This document shows positions 1-6,493 of a stretch of 7,767 nt of DNA, one piece after another. Positions within the stretch are counted from its first letter, which is position 1. Each line of letters starts with the position of its first letter. Under the pieces are notes generated by a model, which was not told the origin of the DNA, did not search any database, and saw only the letters and a program-made list of their open reading frames with translations. The DNA comes from Bdellovibrionales bacterium RBG_16_40_8. Its GTDB lineage: Bacteria; Bdellovibrionota; Bdellovibrionia; Bdellovibrionales; UBA1609. The stretch is taken from positions 6,895-14,661 of the forward strand of contig MEPT01000078.1 in assembly GCA_001769925.1 (NCBI GenBank). The letters run 5' to 3'. A program made the position numbers and the translations under genes.

Positions 1-525
1 AAGACCAGCAGTTAAAATAACTTTACCTTTAAGCGATCCGCCAAAGTGTTTTCTGCCAACTTCGTTAAAAGTCTCATAGGTTCCTTGAATAATTCCCTGT
101 GTGCCGATATAGATCCATGATCCGGCGGTCATTTGCCCGTACATCATTAAACCCTTTTTATCAAGCTCATCAAAATGCTCCCAAGTGGCCCACTTGCCGA
201 CTAAATTTGAATTTGCAATTAGCACACGCGGAGCATCTTTATGTGTACGCAAAATTCCAATTGGTTTACCCGATTGAACTATAAGTGTTTCATCATCACC
301 CAAAGTTTTTAAGGCTTCGAGAATTTTATCAAAACACTGCCAGTTGCGAGCGGCTTTGCCGCGCCCGCCATAAACTATAAGCTCATCAGGATTTTCAGCC
401 ACCTCCGAGTCTAAATTATTTTGAATCATTCTGTAGGCTGCCTCTTGTAACCAACCCTTACATTGGAGTTTTGTACCAGTAGGCGCTCTTATAGTTCTCG
501 CTTTTATGTTAGGCGCCTTTACCAC
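1..525 (-). CDS. hutU: Urocanate hydratase (urocanase), N-terminal 175 residues; runs off the left edge
   Basis: Urocanase catalyses the second step of histidine degradation, converting urocanate to 4-imidazolone-5-propanoate in the cytoplasm with bound NAD+. The visible 175 codons carry family hallmarks: [18 protein letters not shown] near residues 13-30, [11 protein letters not shown] at 52-62, QSGKPIG at 84-90, [14 protein letters not shown] around 105-118, and [17 protein letters not shown] at 129-145. Full urocanases are about 550 residues, so roughly two thirds lies outside the window. I place the start at a GTG at 525-523: a GGAG Shine-Dalgarno sits 7 nt upstream, inside the end of hutH, and no in-frame ATG precedes the conserved region. 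The gene overlaps the hutH stop by 7 nt, which suggests translational coupling. The product of HutH is the substrate of this enzyme, so the two calls support each other. The product call is near certain; whether the gene is intact beyond the edge cannot be seen. Confidence 0.95.
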   Translation of the reverse strand, partial: MVKAPNIKARTIRAPTGTKLQCKGWLQEAAYRMIQNNLDSEVAENPDELIVYGGRGKAARNWQCFDKILEALKTLGDDETLIVQSGKPIGILRTHKDAPRVLIANSNLVGKWATWEHFDELDKKGLMMYGQMTAGSWIYIGTQGIIQGTYETFNEVGRKHFGGSLKGKVILTAGL

Positions 526-2045
526 TCGAGTTCTCCAACTATATTTTCAACAGCCGCCAAAAGCGCTTCGCTATCTAACATAGATTTAATTAGCTTAATA
601 TCGCGCGCAAAAAATCTATCTTTATCTGCTCTTGGAATTTTTTTAGACAAAAATTCATAAGCCACCTTTACCCCTGCTGCGGCAGTTAATGGTTTAAGCA
701 GCGATAGCGCTTGTGTAGAAGCTAGCATCTCCATGGAAATAATGTTTGCTACATTTTCTACGACGTTATTAAGCTTACGTGCGGCGATTGTACCCATGCT
801 AACATGATCTTCTTTGTCGACAGATGTAGCGATACTATCTGCTGATGCTGGGTGAGAATAAATCTTATTTTCGCTCACTAATGAAGCTGCTGCCACCTCA
901 ACTACCATTAACCCAGAATTAAGCCCGCCGTTTGGTGCTAAAAAAGCCGGCAAATCACTAAACGCAGGATTTATCAATCGCGACACCCGGCATTGAGAAA
1001 TATTACCCAATGCGCCCATGGCAATAGCTAAAAAATCTAATTGAAAAGCCACTGGCTCACCATGAAAATTACCACAAGATAAAACTTTTTTACTTTCTGA
1101 AAATACTAGCGGATTATCAGTGCTTGAGTTTGCTTCAATGGTGAGAGTATCGACCGCGTGGCGAAGGGTATCTTTTACCGCCCCATGTACAGCCGGCATA
1201 CAGCGTAACGAATAAGCGTCTTGCACCTTTTCACAATCTAAATGACTTTTAGAAATTTCTGATTCTTCCCCTAGTAAGCGAATAAGATTACGTGCGGTTT
1301 TTTTCTCGCCAGGGTGCGGGCGATTTTTACTTATTTCAGGGTCAAACGGCCCGCGCGAACCACGCAAAGCCTCAAGCGACATAGCCCCAGAAATATCTGC
1401 AAGCGCACAAAGTTTTTGTGCTCGATAGGCCGCAAGCATACCTACTGCCGTCATTACTTGGCATCCGTTAATAAGTGAAAGGCCCTCTTTACTTTTTAAT
1501 TCAAGAGGCTTGATAGATTCTTTTTGTAAAAGCTTTTCGGTGTCTATCGGCCCAGACTCGCCCCACACTTCGCCCTCGCCTATTAACGCAAGTGCCAGAT
1601 GCGCCAGTGGAGCCAGATCACCGCTTGCGCCGACACTGCCTTGAGAAGGAATTATTGGCAAAATGTCATTATTTAAAAACTCTAATATCTTTTCAACAAC
1701 TTCTGGCCGTACACCACTATGCCCGCGTGCTAATGCATTAGCGCGCAAGTACATGATCGCACGCGTTTCTTGTCGTGAAAAAGGTAGCCCCACCCCCGCC
1801 GAATGTGAGCGAATAAGATTTTTTTGCAAATCAATAATATCTTTTTCAGCAATGCGTACTGAACTTAAGGCTCCAAATCCTGTATTAACACCGTATATAA
1901 CAGCTCCGTCAGCCACTGCCGCTTCGATATAATTTCGCGATTTCACCATCTCGTCACGTGCCGTTTTAGCAAGAGTTATGCTCTCGCCACTTAGAGAAAT
2001 TTTATGCACGCTTGTAAGACTCGCATCAAGGCCATTTAGTTCCAT
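519..2045 (-). CDS. hutH: Histidine ammonia-lyase (histidase)
   Basis: Histidase removes ammonia from L-histidine to give urocanate, the entry step of histidine degradation. The 508-residue length is normal for the family. The Ala-Ser-Gly triad that cyclises to the MIO electrophile is at 140-142 within [14 protein letters not shown]. Residues matching the known Pseudomonas putida active site are all present, each shifted by two: Tyr51 (YGVNTGFG), His81, Asn193, Gln275, Tyr278, Arg281, Phe327 (GNFHGEP) and Glu412 (KEDHVSMG). A small oddity is NGCQ at 193-196, where NGTQ is the form I know. The ATG overlaps the rpe stop by one base (TGATG) and has a GGGGAG Shine-Dalgarno 7 nt upstream. Related MIO enzymes (phenylalanine or tyrosine ammonia-lyases, aminomutases) share the fold, but the downstream hutU makes histidase much the best call. 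No regulator or private promoter is evident. Confidence 0.97.
   Translation of the reverse strand: MELNGLDASLTSVHKISLSGESITLAKTARDEMVKSRNYIEAAVADGAVIYGVNTGFGALSSVRIAEKDIIDLQKNLIRSHSAGVGLPFSRQETRAIMYLRANALARGHSGVRPEVVEKILEFLNNDILPIIPSQGSVGASGDLAPLAHLALALIGEGEVWGESGPIDTEKLLQKESIKPLELKSKEGLSLINGCQVMTAVGMLAAYRAQKLCALADISGAMSLEALRGSRGPFDPEISKNRPHPGEKKTARNLIRLLGEESEISKSHLDCEKVQDAYSLRCMPAVHGAVKDTLRHAVDTLTIEANSSTDNPLVFSESKKVLSCGNFHGEPVAFQLDFLAIAMGALGNISQCRVSRLINPAFSDLPAFLAPNGGLNSGLMVVEVAAASLVSENKIYSHPASADSIATSVDKEDHVSMGTIAARKLNNVVENVANIISMEMLASTQALSLLKPLTAAAGVKVAYEFLSKKIPRADKDRFFARDIKLIKSMLDSEALLAAVENIVGELEW
533..536 (-). promoter_or_regulatory. Shine-Dalgarno of hutU
   Basis: GGAG on the minus strand, 7 nt before the GTG at 525. 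It lies inside the last codons of hutH and decides the GTG start of hutU. Confidence 0.7.
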
Positions 2046-2701
2046 CAGCTTACTCCCCGAGCTGCCTTTAAAGCGCGAATTGATTTTTTATAATCATTTT
2101 TAAAAACATAATTGCCGGCAACTAACACATCGGCATCACGACACTCTATTGCTGTCTCAGAATTAATGCCGCCATCAACTTCAATAAGTATTTGAAGATT
2201 ATTTTTCTCAATCTCTGTGCGCACACGAGTTATTTTCTCTACCTGATCGTGCATAAAGGCCTGGCCACCAAAACCGGGGTTTACTGTCATAATAAGAACC
2301 AAATCTACCTGATTTAGAAACGGCAATATTTCTTCGATAGGCGTCGAAGGGCGCAAAGTAATACCAGATTTTTTGCCGCTATCACGAATAAGATTTAGGC
2401 ATTTAGACACATCTTTAGTAGCTTCGACATGAATTGTTATGTAATCACTACCAGCAGAAATAAAATCTGCTATATATTTTTCAGGATTTTCAATCATCAG
2501 GTGTACATCAAGCGGCATTTTTGTACAGGCACGAAGTGCTCGCACAACTGGAGCGCCTATGGTGAGATTGCTCACAAAGTGGCCATCCATTACATCAACA
2601 TGCAGCCAGTCAGCACCAGCTTCTTCAACGGCCTTAATATCTTCAGCAAGGCGCGCAAAATCTGCCGATAATATACTAGGCGCCACTAAAAATGGTTTCA
2701 C
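2045..2701 (-). CDS. rpe: Ribulose-phosphate 3-epimerase
   Basis: This enzyme interconverts D-ribulose 5-phosphate and D-xylulose 5-phosphate in the pentose phosphate pathway; it is a metal-dependent cytosolic TIM barrel. Hallmarks, numbered from the upstream ATG at 2710: APSILSADF at 10-18, LHVDVMDGHFV at 36-46 with metal ligands His37 and Asp39, DVHLMIENP at 68-76 with His70, the phosphate-loop motif VNPGFGGQ at 143-150, and EVDGGIN at 177-183 with catalytic Asp179. Length is 218-221 residues, normal for the family. Two starts are possible. The ATG at 2710 lies only 1 nt from the AGGAG at 2716-2712. The GTG at 2701 lies 10 nt from it, overlaps the fmt stop as GTGA, and gives an N-terminus colinear with E. 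coli Rpe. I use the GTG; the ATG would add three residues. The gene is followed directly by hutH. Confidence 0.96.
   Translation of the reverse strand: MKPFLVAPSILSADFARLAEDIKAVEEAGADWLHVDVMDGHFVSNLTIGAPVVRALRACTKMPLDVHLMIENPEKYIADFISAGSDYITIHVEATKDVSKCLNLIRDSGKKSGITLRPSTPIEEILPFLNQVDLVLIMTVNPGFGGQAFMHDQVEKITRVRTEIEKNNLQILIEVDGGINSETAIECRDADVLVAGNYVFKNDYKKSIRALKAARGVS
2053..2058 (-). promoter_or_regulatory. Shine-Dalgarno of hutH
   Basis: GGGGAG on the minus strand, 7 nt before the hutH ATG and inside the last codons of rpe. Together with the TGATG stop-start overlap it supports the chosen start and coupled translation with rpe. Confidence 0.7.
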
Positions 2702-3639
2702 TGCAGACATTCTCCTTTTACTAATTTATGCCCTAAAAGATAATCTTTGACACTCATTTTTGGTCGCGACTCAGGCTGAACTTCTAAAACCTTAAGAAAT
2801 CCATCTTTACACTTAACTATAAAATAATCTTTGCCCACCTCGCAAATCTCACCTGTGTGCTTACTATCTGTAACTGAGAATTTATCTAAAATATGTGCGC
2901 CCCATATTTTAAGTTTTTTGTCGTTATGATGAGTCACACTGCCTGGGCCCATAAGCATAGCACGAATATGACATTGAATCTCATGAGTGGGGCGAGACCA
3001 ATTAATTGTCGCCTCAGCCTTATCAATCTTGGCAGCGTAAGTTACCTGAGATTCATCTTGCGGCTGCGGGGTCAAATTACCGCGCAAATAATCCATAAAA
3101 TCTACTGATAAAAGCCTTGCCCCTAACGGCATAAGTGCATCGTGAAGAGTAAACGCGTTCATGTCCTGATCAATAGGCAAACTGTAAGAGCCAATGACAT
3201 CACCTGCATCTAATTTCAACACCATCACCTGAAGCGATACGCCCGTGATTTTATCACCAGCTTCGATAGCGCGTTGAATAGGGGCCGCACCACGCCAACG
3301 CGGTAAAATACTTGCATGAACGTTCACAACTTTAAGCGGAAAAATATCAAGAAATTTTTGCGGTAAAATTTGTCCGTATGCCACAACTACGGCAGCTTCT
3401 GCCTTCCAGCTAGAAATTTCTTGCAACGCCGAATCTATTTTTATCGATTTTGGAGAAATTACTTTAAGCCCGCGACTTTCAGCATATTCTTTAACTGGAC
3501 TTGGCTTTAAATGCATGTGTCGCCCGCTTGGGCGATCAGGTTGCGTAACCACGCCAACCACTTCAAAGTGATTATCAGCAAGTAAACTTGCCAAATGAAA
3601 ACGGGCAAATTCTGGAGTACCTAAAAAGGCAATGCGCAC
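2698..3639 (-). CDS. fmt: Methionyl-tRNA formyltransferase
   Basis: Fmt transfers a formyl group from 10-formyl-tetrahydrofolate to Met on the initiator tRNA. With the chosen start the protein has 313 residues, typical of the family. The N-terminal catalytic Rossmann domain begins RIAFLGTPEFA and contains TQPDRPSGR, the VNVHASILPRWRGAAPIQ block holding the catalytic Asn and His, and KLDAGDVI holding the catalytic Asp. The C-terminal OB-like tRNA-binding domain spans roughly the last 110 residues. The start is uncertain. The frame stays open to a TTG at 3651 and a GTG at 3648, neither with a Shine-Dalgarno. The GTG at 3639 has GGTGA 5 nt upstream, which can pair with the anti-SD, and gives the common MRI-x-F-x-GTPEF start. 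The gene follows def by 18 nt, the usual def-fmt pairing, and its stop overlaps the rpe start. Function is secure. Confidence 0.96.
   Translation of the reverse strand: MRIAFLGTPEFARFHLASLLADNHFEVVGVVTQPDRPSGRHMHLKPSPVKEYAESRGLKVISPKSIKIDSALQEISSWKAEAAVVVAYGQILPQKFLDIFPLKVVNVHASILPRWRGAAPIQRAIEAGDKITGVSLQVMVLKLDAGDVIGSYSLPIDQDMNAFTLHDALMPLGARLLSVDFMDYLRGNLTPQPQDESQVTYAAKIDKAEATINWSRPTHEIQCHIRAMLMGPGSVTHHNDKKLKIWGAHILDKFSVTDSKHTGEICEVGKDYFIVKCKDGFLKVLEVQPESRPKMSVKDYLLGHKLVKGECLQ
2712..2716 (-). promoter_or_regulatory. Shine-Dalgarno that bears on the rpe start
   Basis: AGGAG on the minus strand inside the 3' end of fmt. It is 1 nt from the ATG at 2710, which is too close for normal initiation, and 10 nt from the GTG at 2701, which is acceptable. 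It therefore favours the GTG. Confidence 0.6.
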
Positions 3640-3657
3640 TACACTCACCAAGGCAGT

Positions 3658-4269
3658 CTAAAGCCGGTGCTGGGAGTCTGTCACCTCTTCTTCATCTCTA
3701 TCTTTATTGGGATCTGGATACCCAAACTTTTTAATTTTGGCCTTAACGCGCAATGATTTAATTGGACTCAATCTATCAATAAAAAGTTTACCCTCTAAAT
3801 GATCAATTTCGTGCTGGATACAAATAGCCAATAAACCGTCGGCTTCAAAGTTAACCACCTCACCGTTTTCGTCAAGTGCTTCAACTACAATGTGTTTTGC
3901 TCGCTCAACTATTTCGAAATACGTCGGCACACTAAGGCAGCCTTCACTATAAGTGGTTTTGCCGTCTTTTTTCTTAATTACTGGATTAAAAAGTATTAGT
4001 GGTTGGGTAATTTTTTTTTCAAGCTCAGTCTCATCACCTAATTCATAGCGAGTTTCAGCGTCATCACCCTCAGGGCGGCGAGTATCGATCACAATTAAAC
4101 GCTCAAGTCGATTGACTTGGGCAGCAGCCAGACCAATACCGCGATAAGCATACATTGTTGCTAGCATTTCTTTAGCAAATTCTTTTAACTCCTCAGTAAC
4201 TTTTCTCACGGGCTTACATTTACGACGAAGCCGCGGATCAGGAAATTTGAGGATTTCTAGTTGGCCCAT
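3658..4269 (-). CDS. def: Peptide deformylase, with an acidic insert and a C-terminal tail
   Basis: Peptide deformylase removes the N-terminal formyl group from nascent proteins and is an Fe2+/Zn2+ hydrolase. All three family motifs are present: GIGLAAAQ at 44-51, EGCLS at 109-113 with metal ligand Cys111, and HEIDH at 153-157 with His153, His157 and catalytic Glu154. The 203 residues exceed the usual 165-190. The extra length comes from a charged stretch around 65-88, between the first two motifs, and a hydrophilic acidic tail from about 182 onward. It sits directly upstream of fmt, its functional partner, and 16 nt downstream of lptG. I use the ATG at 4269 because the sequence after it matches the family N-terminus (ILKFPDPRLR) and no other in-frame start lies between it and the lptG stop. 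No Shine-Dalgarno is visible, so initiation may depend on ribosomes finishing lptG. Confidence 0.96.
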   Translation of the reverse strand: MGQLEILKFPDPRLRRKCKPVRKVTEELKEFAKEMLATMYAYRGIGLAAAQVNRLERLIVIDTRRPEGDDAETRYELGDETELEKKITQPLILFNPVIKKKDGKTTYSEGCLSVPTYFEIVERAKHIVVEALDENGEVVNFEADGLLAICIQHEIDHLEGKLFIDRLSPIKSLRVKAKIKKFGYPDPNKDRDEEEVTDSQHRL

Positions 4270-4285
4270 AACACGCGATGTTACA

Positions 4286-5359
4286 CTATTTTTTCGTTCT
4301 AAGCAAAAAGTAGAGCGCCGCTCCGCCCATTAGCACATTTGGCGCCCATGCCGCAATAATTGGCGGGAGAACGCCGTTTTTACCCAACGAAAGCGAGGCG
4401 CTGTATGTTATCCAATAGAAAAAGGCTGAAGCTATACAAACCCCAATGCTAAACATGCTGCCACTAGATCGGCCTCTTTGTACAGTAAACGGAATCCCCA
4501 CCAGCGACAAAACAAGGGCGGCCATAGCAAAACTTATCTTGGAGTGCATATCAACTTCAGATCTCAGTGTATCAAAACCAGCCTCTTTGTTTTTTTGAAT
4601 AAAACGTCGCAAATGAGAAAAAGAGAGAGCCTCACTGGTTGGAGGAGCAGTACGAATATCAGCCAAATCTTCACTCATATTCAATGTTTTTTTGCTAAAA
4701 GATTTTGTAAGTGGAAAGTTTGTATCCTCTGCCAGAAGAGTTACCGTGCCGTCTGTAAGATTCCAGGTGCGATTCTGCATAGTAACTGTTTTGGCTTTAA
4801 TTACCTGAATCAAGCTCCAACTATCATCGAAATAATAAAGGGTTATTCCTTGAGCTAGACCCTTTTCTGCGTTTAGAGTTTGTATATTAAATATTGCGTT
4901 ATCTGAGCGATACCAAATTTTATCTGTTTTCACTGTCGAAAAAAGCCCAGGCTTTTTTTTCATCTCTACGTAGAAAATATAATTTCTCTTTTGCGCAAAA
5001 ATAGGCACAAGTCGATCACCAACCCAAAACGTAGCTATGCTAATTAAACCTACGAGAGCTAAAATAGGTAGGCTCACCCTGGCCAAACTAATTCCCATGC
5101 TGAAAAGCGCTACGAGTTCATTATTGCGATTGAGATAAGAAAGTGTAAATAAGGTCCCCACCATAGCCCCAACTGGGAGAAGCTGATAAATTATTATAGG
5201 AATATAATTTTGGTAATATCTTAGTAAAATGTCTGCCCCAACCTGAAATCGCATTGAGGTAGTGGTAAATTCAACGACTAAAAATATGGTAACAAATACC
5301 ACAAGGCCTGCGACAAAAAACCCAAGAAAATTTTTTATGATATAACGATCTATAATCAT
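4286..5359 (-). CDS. lptG: LPS export ABC transporter permease, LptG-like (YjgP/YjgQ family)
   Basis: LptF and LptG are the inner-membrane permeases that, with the ATPase LptB, lift lipopolysaccharide out of the inner membrane and pass it to LptC and the periplasmic bridge. The protein has about 357 residues and the expected plan: three N-terminal membrane segments (about 10-32, 53-75 and 94-116), a periplasmic domain of roughly 150 residues rich in beta strands, and three C-terminal segments (about 275-291, 301-323 and 330-353). NRNNELVALFSMGIS before the third segment matches the cytoplasmic LptB-coupling helix, and LPPIIAAWAPN near the end is more typical of LptG than LptF. I use the ATG at 5359 (MIIDRYI). 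An in-frame GTG at 5365 would add two residues. Neither has a Shine-Dalgarno; the mRNA appears to begin within a few bases. No lptF is next to it, so the F/G assignment is less sure than the family. Confidence 0.9.
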   Translation of the reverse strand: MIIDRYIIKNFLGFFVAGLVVFVTIFLVVEFTTTSMRFQVGADILLRYYQNYIPIIIYQLLPVGAMVGTLFTLSYLNRNNELVALFSMGISLARVSLPILALVGLISIATFWVGDRLVPIFAQKRNYIFYVEMKKKPGLFSTVKTDKIWYRSDNAIFNIQTLNAEKGLAQGITLYYFDDSWSLIQVIKAKTVTMQNRTWNLTDGTVTLLAEDTNFPLTKSFSKKTLNMSEDLADIRTAPPTSEALSFSHLRRFIQKNKEAGFDTLRSEVDMHSKISFAMAALVLSLVGIPFTVQRGRSSGSMFSIGVCIASAFFYWITYSASLSLGKNGVLPPIIAAWAPNVLMGGAALYFLLRTKK

Positions 5360-5373
5360 TAACACGCGTAGTT

Positions 5374-5402
5374 ATTTTAAGGATGGCACTCTCGAGAGTC
5401 AA
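5374..5402 (-). promoter_or_regulatory. Sigma70-type promoter of the lptG-def-fmt-rpe-hutH-hutU operon
   Basis: On the minus strand, TTGACT (5402-5397) is followed by an exact 17 bp spacer and TAAAAT (5379-5374). Each hexamer differs from the consensus at one position. Transcription should start near 5367, a G, which is 2 nt before the GTG at 5365 and 8 nt before the ATG at 5359. No better promoter is visible in the gap, and this one would serve the whole leftward cluster. Confidence 0.7.
5388..5399. repeat. 12 bp perfect palindrome overlapping the lptG promoter
   Basis: ACTCTCGAGAGT reads the same on both strands. It lies in the promoter spacer and covers part of the -35 hexamer, a position where a dimeric repressor could block RNA polymerase. 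It has no loop and no T-run, so it does not look like a terminator. Operator function is inference. Confidence 0.45.
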
Positions 5403-5433
5403 CTTGACTACCCTCGCAATTCGATGTTGACTC
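5396..5433. repeat. Inverted repeat GAGTCAAC ... GTTGACTC in the divergent intergenic region
   Basis: Two perfect 8 bp arms (5396-5403 and 5426-5433) are separated by 22 bp. The left arm also forms a tighter palindrome, GTCAA-C-TTGAC, at 5398-5408. The left part overlaps the lptG -35 hexamer, and the right arm overlaps the 5424 ATG of the divergent gene. It could be a shared operator; partial coincidence with the -35 consensus TTGAC is the alternative. Confidence 0.4.
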
Positions 5434-5438
5434 GATTC

Positions 5439-6491
5439 ATGGCTTTGCGCGTCTTGTTGGCGGATGAAAGCGTCACAATAAAAAAAGTATTTCAGCTTTC
5501 TCTTCAAGATTTTGCTGTGGAAGTAACTCCAGTAACCATGGGGCTTGATGTGGTCCAGGTTGCTGCCAAAATTAAACCCGATATTATTTTTGCTGATGTT
5601 CTTTTGCAAAAAAAAAGTGGCTACGATGTCTGCCAAGAATTGAAATTAAATCCAGAGCTCGCATCAATTCCGGTAGTGCTCATTTGGAGTGGATTTATGG
5701 AGTTAGACGAAAAGCGCTTTAAAGAGTCAGGCGCCAATGCCCATCTTGAAAAGCCGTTCGACGCCCAGAAACTGCGACAAATAGTAACTAAATTCGTCCC
5801 AAAAACTAAAGAACAAAAACTTTCACAGTATCTCACCTTTCCGAACCTACCTGAATTTATTGAAGATTCGCACGTTCAGCCAGCAGAGCCGCCTCCTCGA
5901 CCGGCAGCGCCGCCACCGCCGACACAATCGATAGGGTCGTGGTCTATGGATAGTTTTGAGCAAATTGAGCACACGCATATTCCTCCTATACCAAGTGAAG
6001 AGCCTACGCCGACAAAAGAAGAAGATGCTGAAGAAACTCAATGGGTGCAGAAAAACTTAGCAAATTACAAGCTAGATCCAAAAAAAATTAAAGAAGAGGC
6101 ATCTGTAGTTAAATACAAAATTCCACAAGAAAAAATTGATCCAGATACCTTCGTCTCAAACACTTTTAGTGGGCTTCCGCCGCCACCGCCAGTAACGCAA
6201 AAAAAATCAGATGTCGTTAAACATGCTGAAGAATATGATGAAGAAGAGGAAGAAGAGTTTTTCGAGCTAGATTTGGGCGACGAAAAACTTCCTGATGCAA
6301 CGCTTGATTCAACGCTAGAACCGGTGCCGCCTCCACTACCCCTGATAAGTGAAAAACAGCTAGAGGCCGCAGTGCGAGAACAAGCAAAAGAAATGATTGA
6401 AAAAGTAATTTGGCAGGTTGTTCCTGAAATTGCCACGCAAATCATTGAGCGTGAGCTTGCAAGACTTTTAAAAGAACGCAGCCAAAAGTGA
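5439..6491 (+). CDS. Receiver-domain response regulator with long disordered linker and conserved C-terminal helix
   Basis: Residues 1-122 form a CheY-like receiver domain: acidic pair Asp9/Glu10, phospho-acceptor Asp53 in FADVLLQKKSGYDVC, and Lys105 in LEKPF. The usual switch Thr/Ser position is Trp83, followed by Ser84. No DNA-binding or enzymatic output domain follows. Residues from about 135 to 305 are a low-complexity linker with proline runs (about 151-161, 247-251, 297-301) and a Glu/Asp run (about 267-273). The last 40 residues (305-345) look like an amphipathic helix containing EKVIWQVVPEIA, which I recall from other deltaproteobacterial and Bdellovibrionota receiver proteins and which may bind a partner. 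I use the ATG at 5439 because MALRVLLADES fits the receiver fold; an ATG at 5424 would add five residues. Neither start has a Shine-Dalgarno. The gene has 350 codons and its stop overlaps the GTG at 6488 of nadC by 4 nt. The specific function is unknown. Confidence 0.88.
   Translation: MALRVLLADESVTIKKVFQLSLQDFAVEVTPVTMGLDVVQVAAKIKPDIIFADVLLQKKSGYDVCQELKLNPELASIPVVLIWSGFMELDEKRFKESGANAHLEKPFDAQKLRQIVTKFVPKTKEQKLSQYLTFPNLPEFIEDSHVQPAEPPPRPAAPPPPTQSIGSWSMDSFEQIEHTHIPPIPSEEPTPTKEEDAEETQWVQKNLANYKLDPKKIKEEASVVKYKIPQEKIDPDTFVSNTFSGLPPPPPVTQKKSDVVKHAEEYDEEEEEEFFELDLGDEKLPDATLDSTLEPVPPPLPLISEKQLEAAVREQAKEMIEKVIWQVVPEIATQIIERELARLLKERSQK
5908..6190 (+). repeat. 13 bp direct repeat CGCCGCCACCGCC, two copies
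   Basis: Identical copies at 5908-5920 and 6178-6190 encode two of the proline runs in the receiver-protein linker. They are best explained by repeated proline codons within a low-complexity region rather than by a mobile or regulatory repeat. Consecutive prolines of this kind normally need elongation factor P for efficient translation. Confidence 0.6.
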
Positions 6492-6493
6492 GT

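Larger units (their letters stand above)
5360..5438. other. Divergent intergenic region, the only notable non-coding stretch
   Basis: These roughly 80 bases separate the leftward lptG cluster from the rightward receiver-protein cluster. They hold the strong minus-strand promoter and the nested inverted repeats. No convincing plus-strand promoter or Shine-Dalgarno is visible. Any plus-strand promoter may lie within the start of lptG, where TATAAT occurs at 5351-5356 without a matching -35. Confidence 0.7.

Noticed and set aside
1663..1932. Open frame of 89 codons on the plus strand, opposite the hutH active-site region
   Set aside because: It is antisense to highly conserved histidase sequence, with no Shine-Dalgarno and no independent coding signal.
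519..2045. Phenylalanine or tyrosine ammonia-lyase, or an aminomutase, instead of histidase
   Set aside because: All histidase active-site residues are present, including the His following the RS of the LIRSHSAG segment and Glu412, and the next gene is urocanase, which uses the histidase product.
4478..4858. Open frame of about 126 codons on the plus strand, opposite lptG
   Set aside because: It lies wholly within a well-supported permease gene on the other strand and has no recognisable motif; it is a chance open frame.
5351..5356. Perfect TATAAT on the plus strand as a -10 for the receiver gene
   Set aside because: No -35 occurs 16-18 bp upstream (that stretch is an A/T run), there is no extended -10 TG, and it lies inside the AT-rich start of lptG coding sequence. 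Kept only as a weak possibility.
5388..5399. Palindrome as an intrinsic terminator
   Set aside because: It has no loop and no following T-run, and it sits within a promoter between divergent genes, where a terminator is not expected.
5908..6190. CCGCCACCGCC repeats as a possible regulatory or mobile repeat
   Set aside because: They are in frame and encode proline runs in a low-complexity linker, so codon repetition explains them.
6065..6445. Open frame of about 126 codons on the minus strand, opposite the receiver-protein linker, rich in serine
   Set aside because: It is the antisense reading of Glu/Asp codons in the linker (runs of GAA/GAG read as TTC/CTC and TCT/TCC). It has no ribosome-binding site and no family resemblance, and the plus frame is clearly the coding one.
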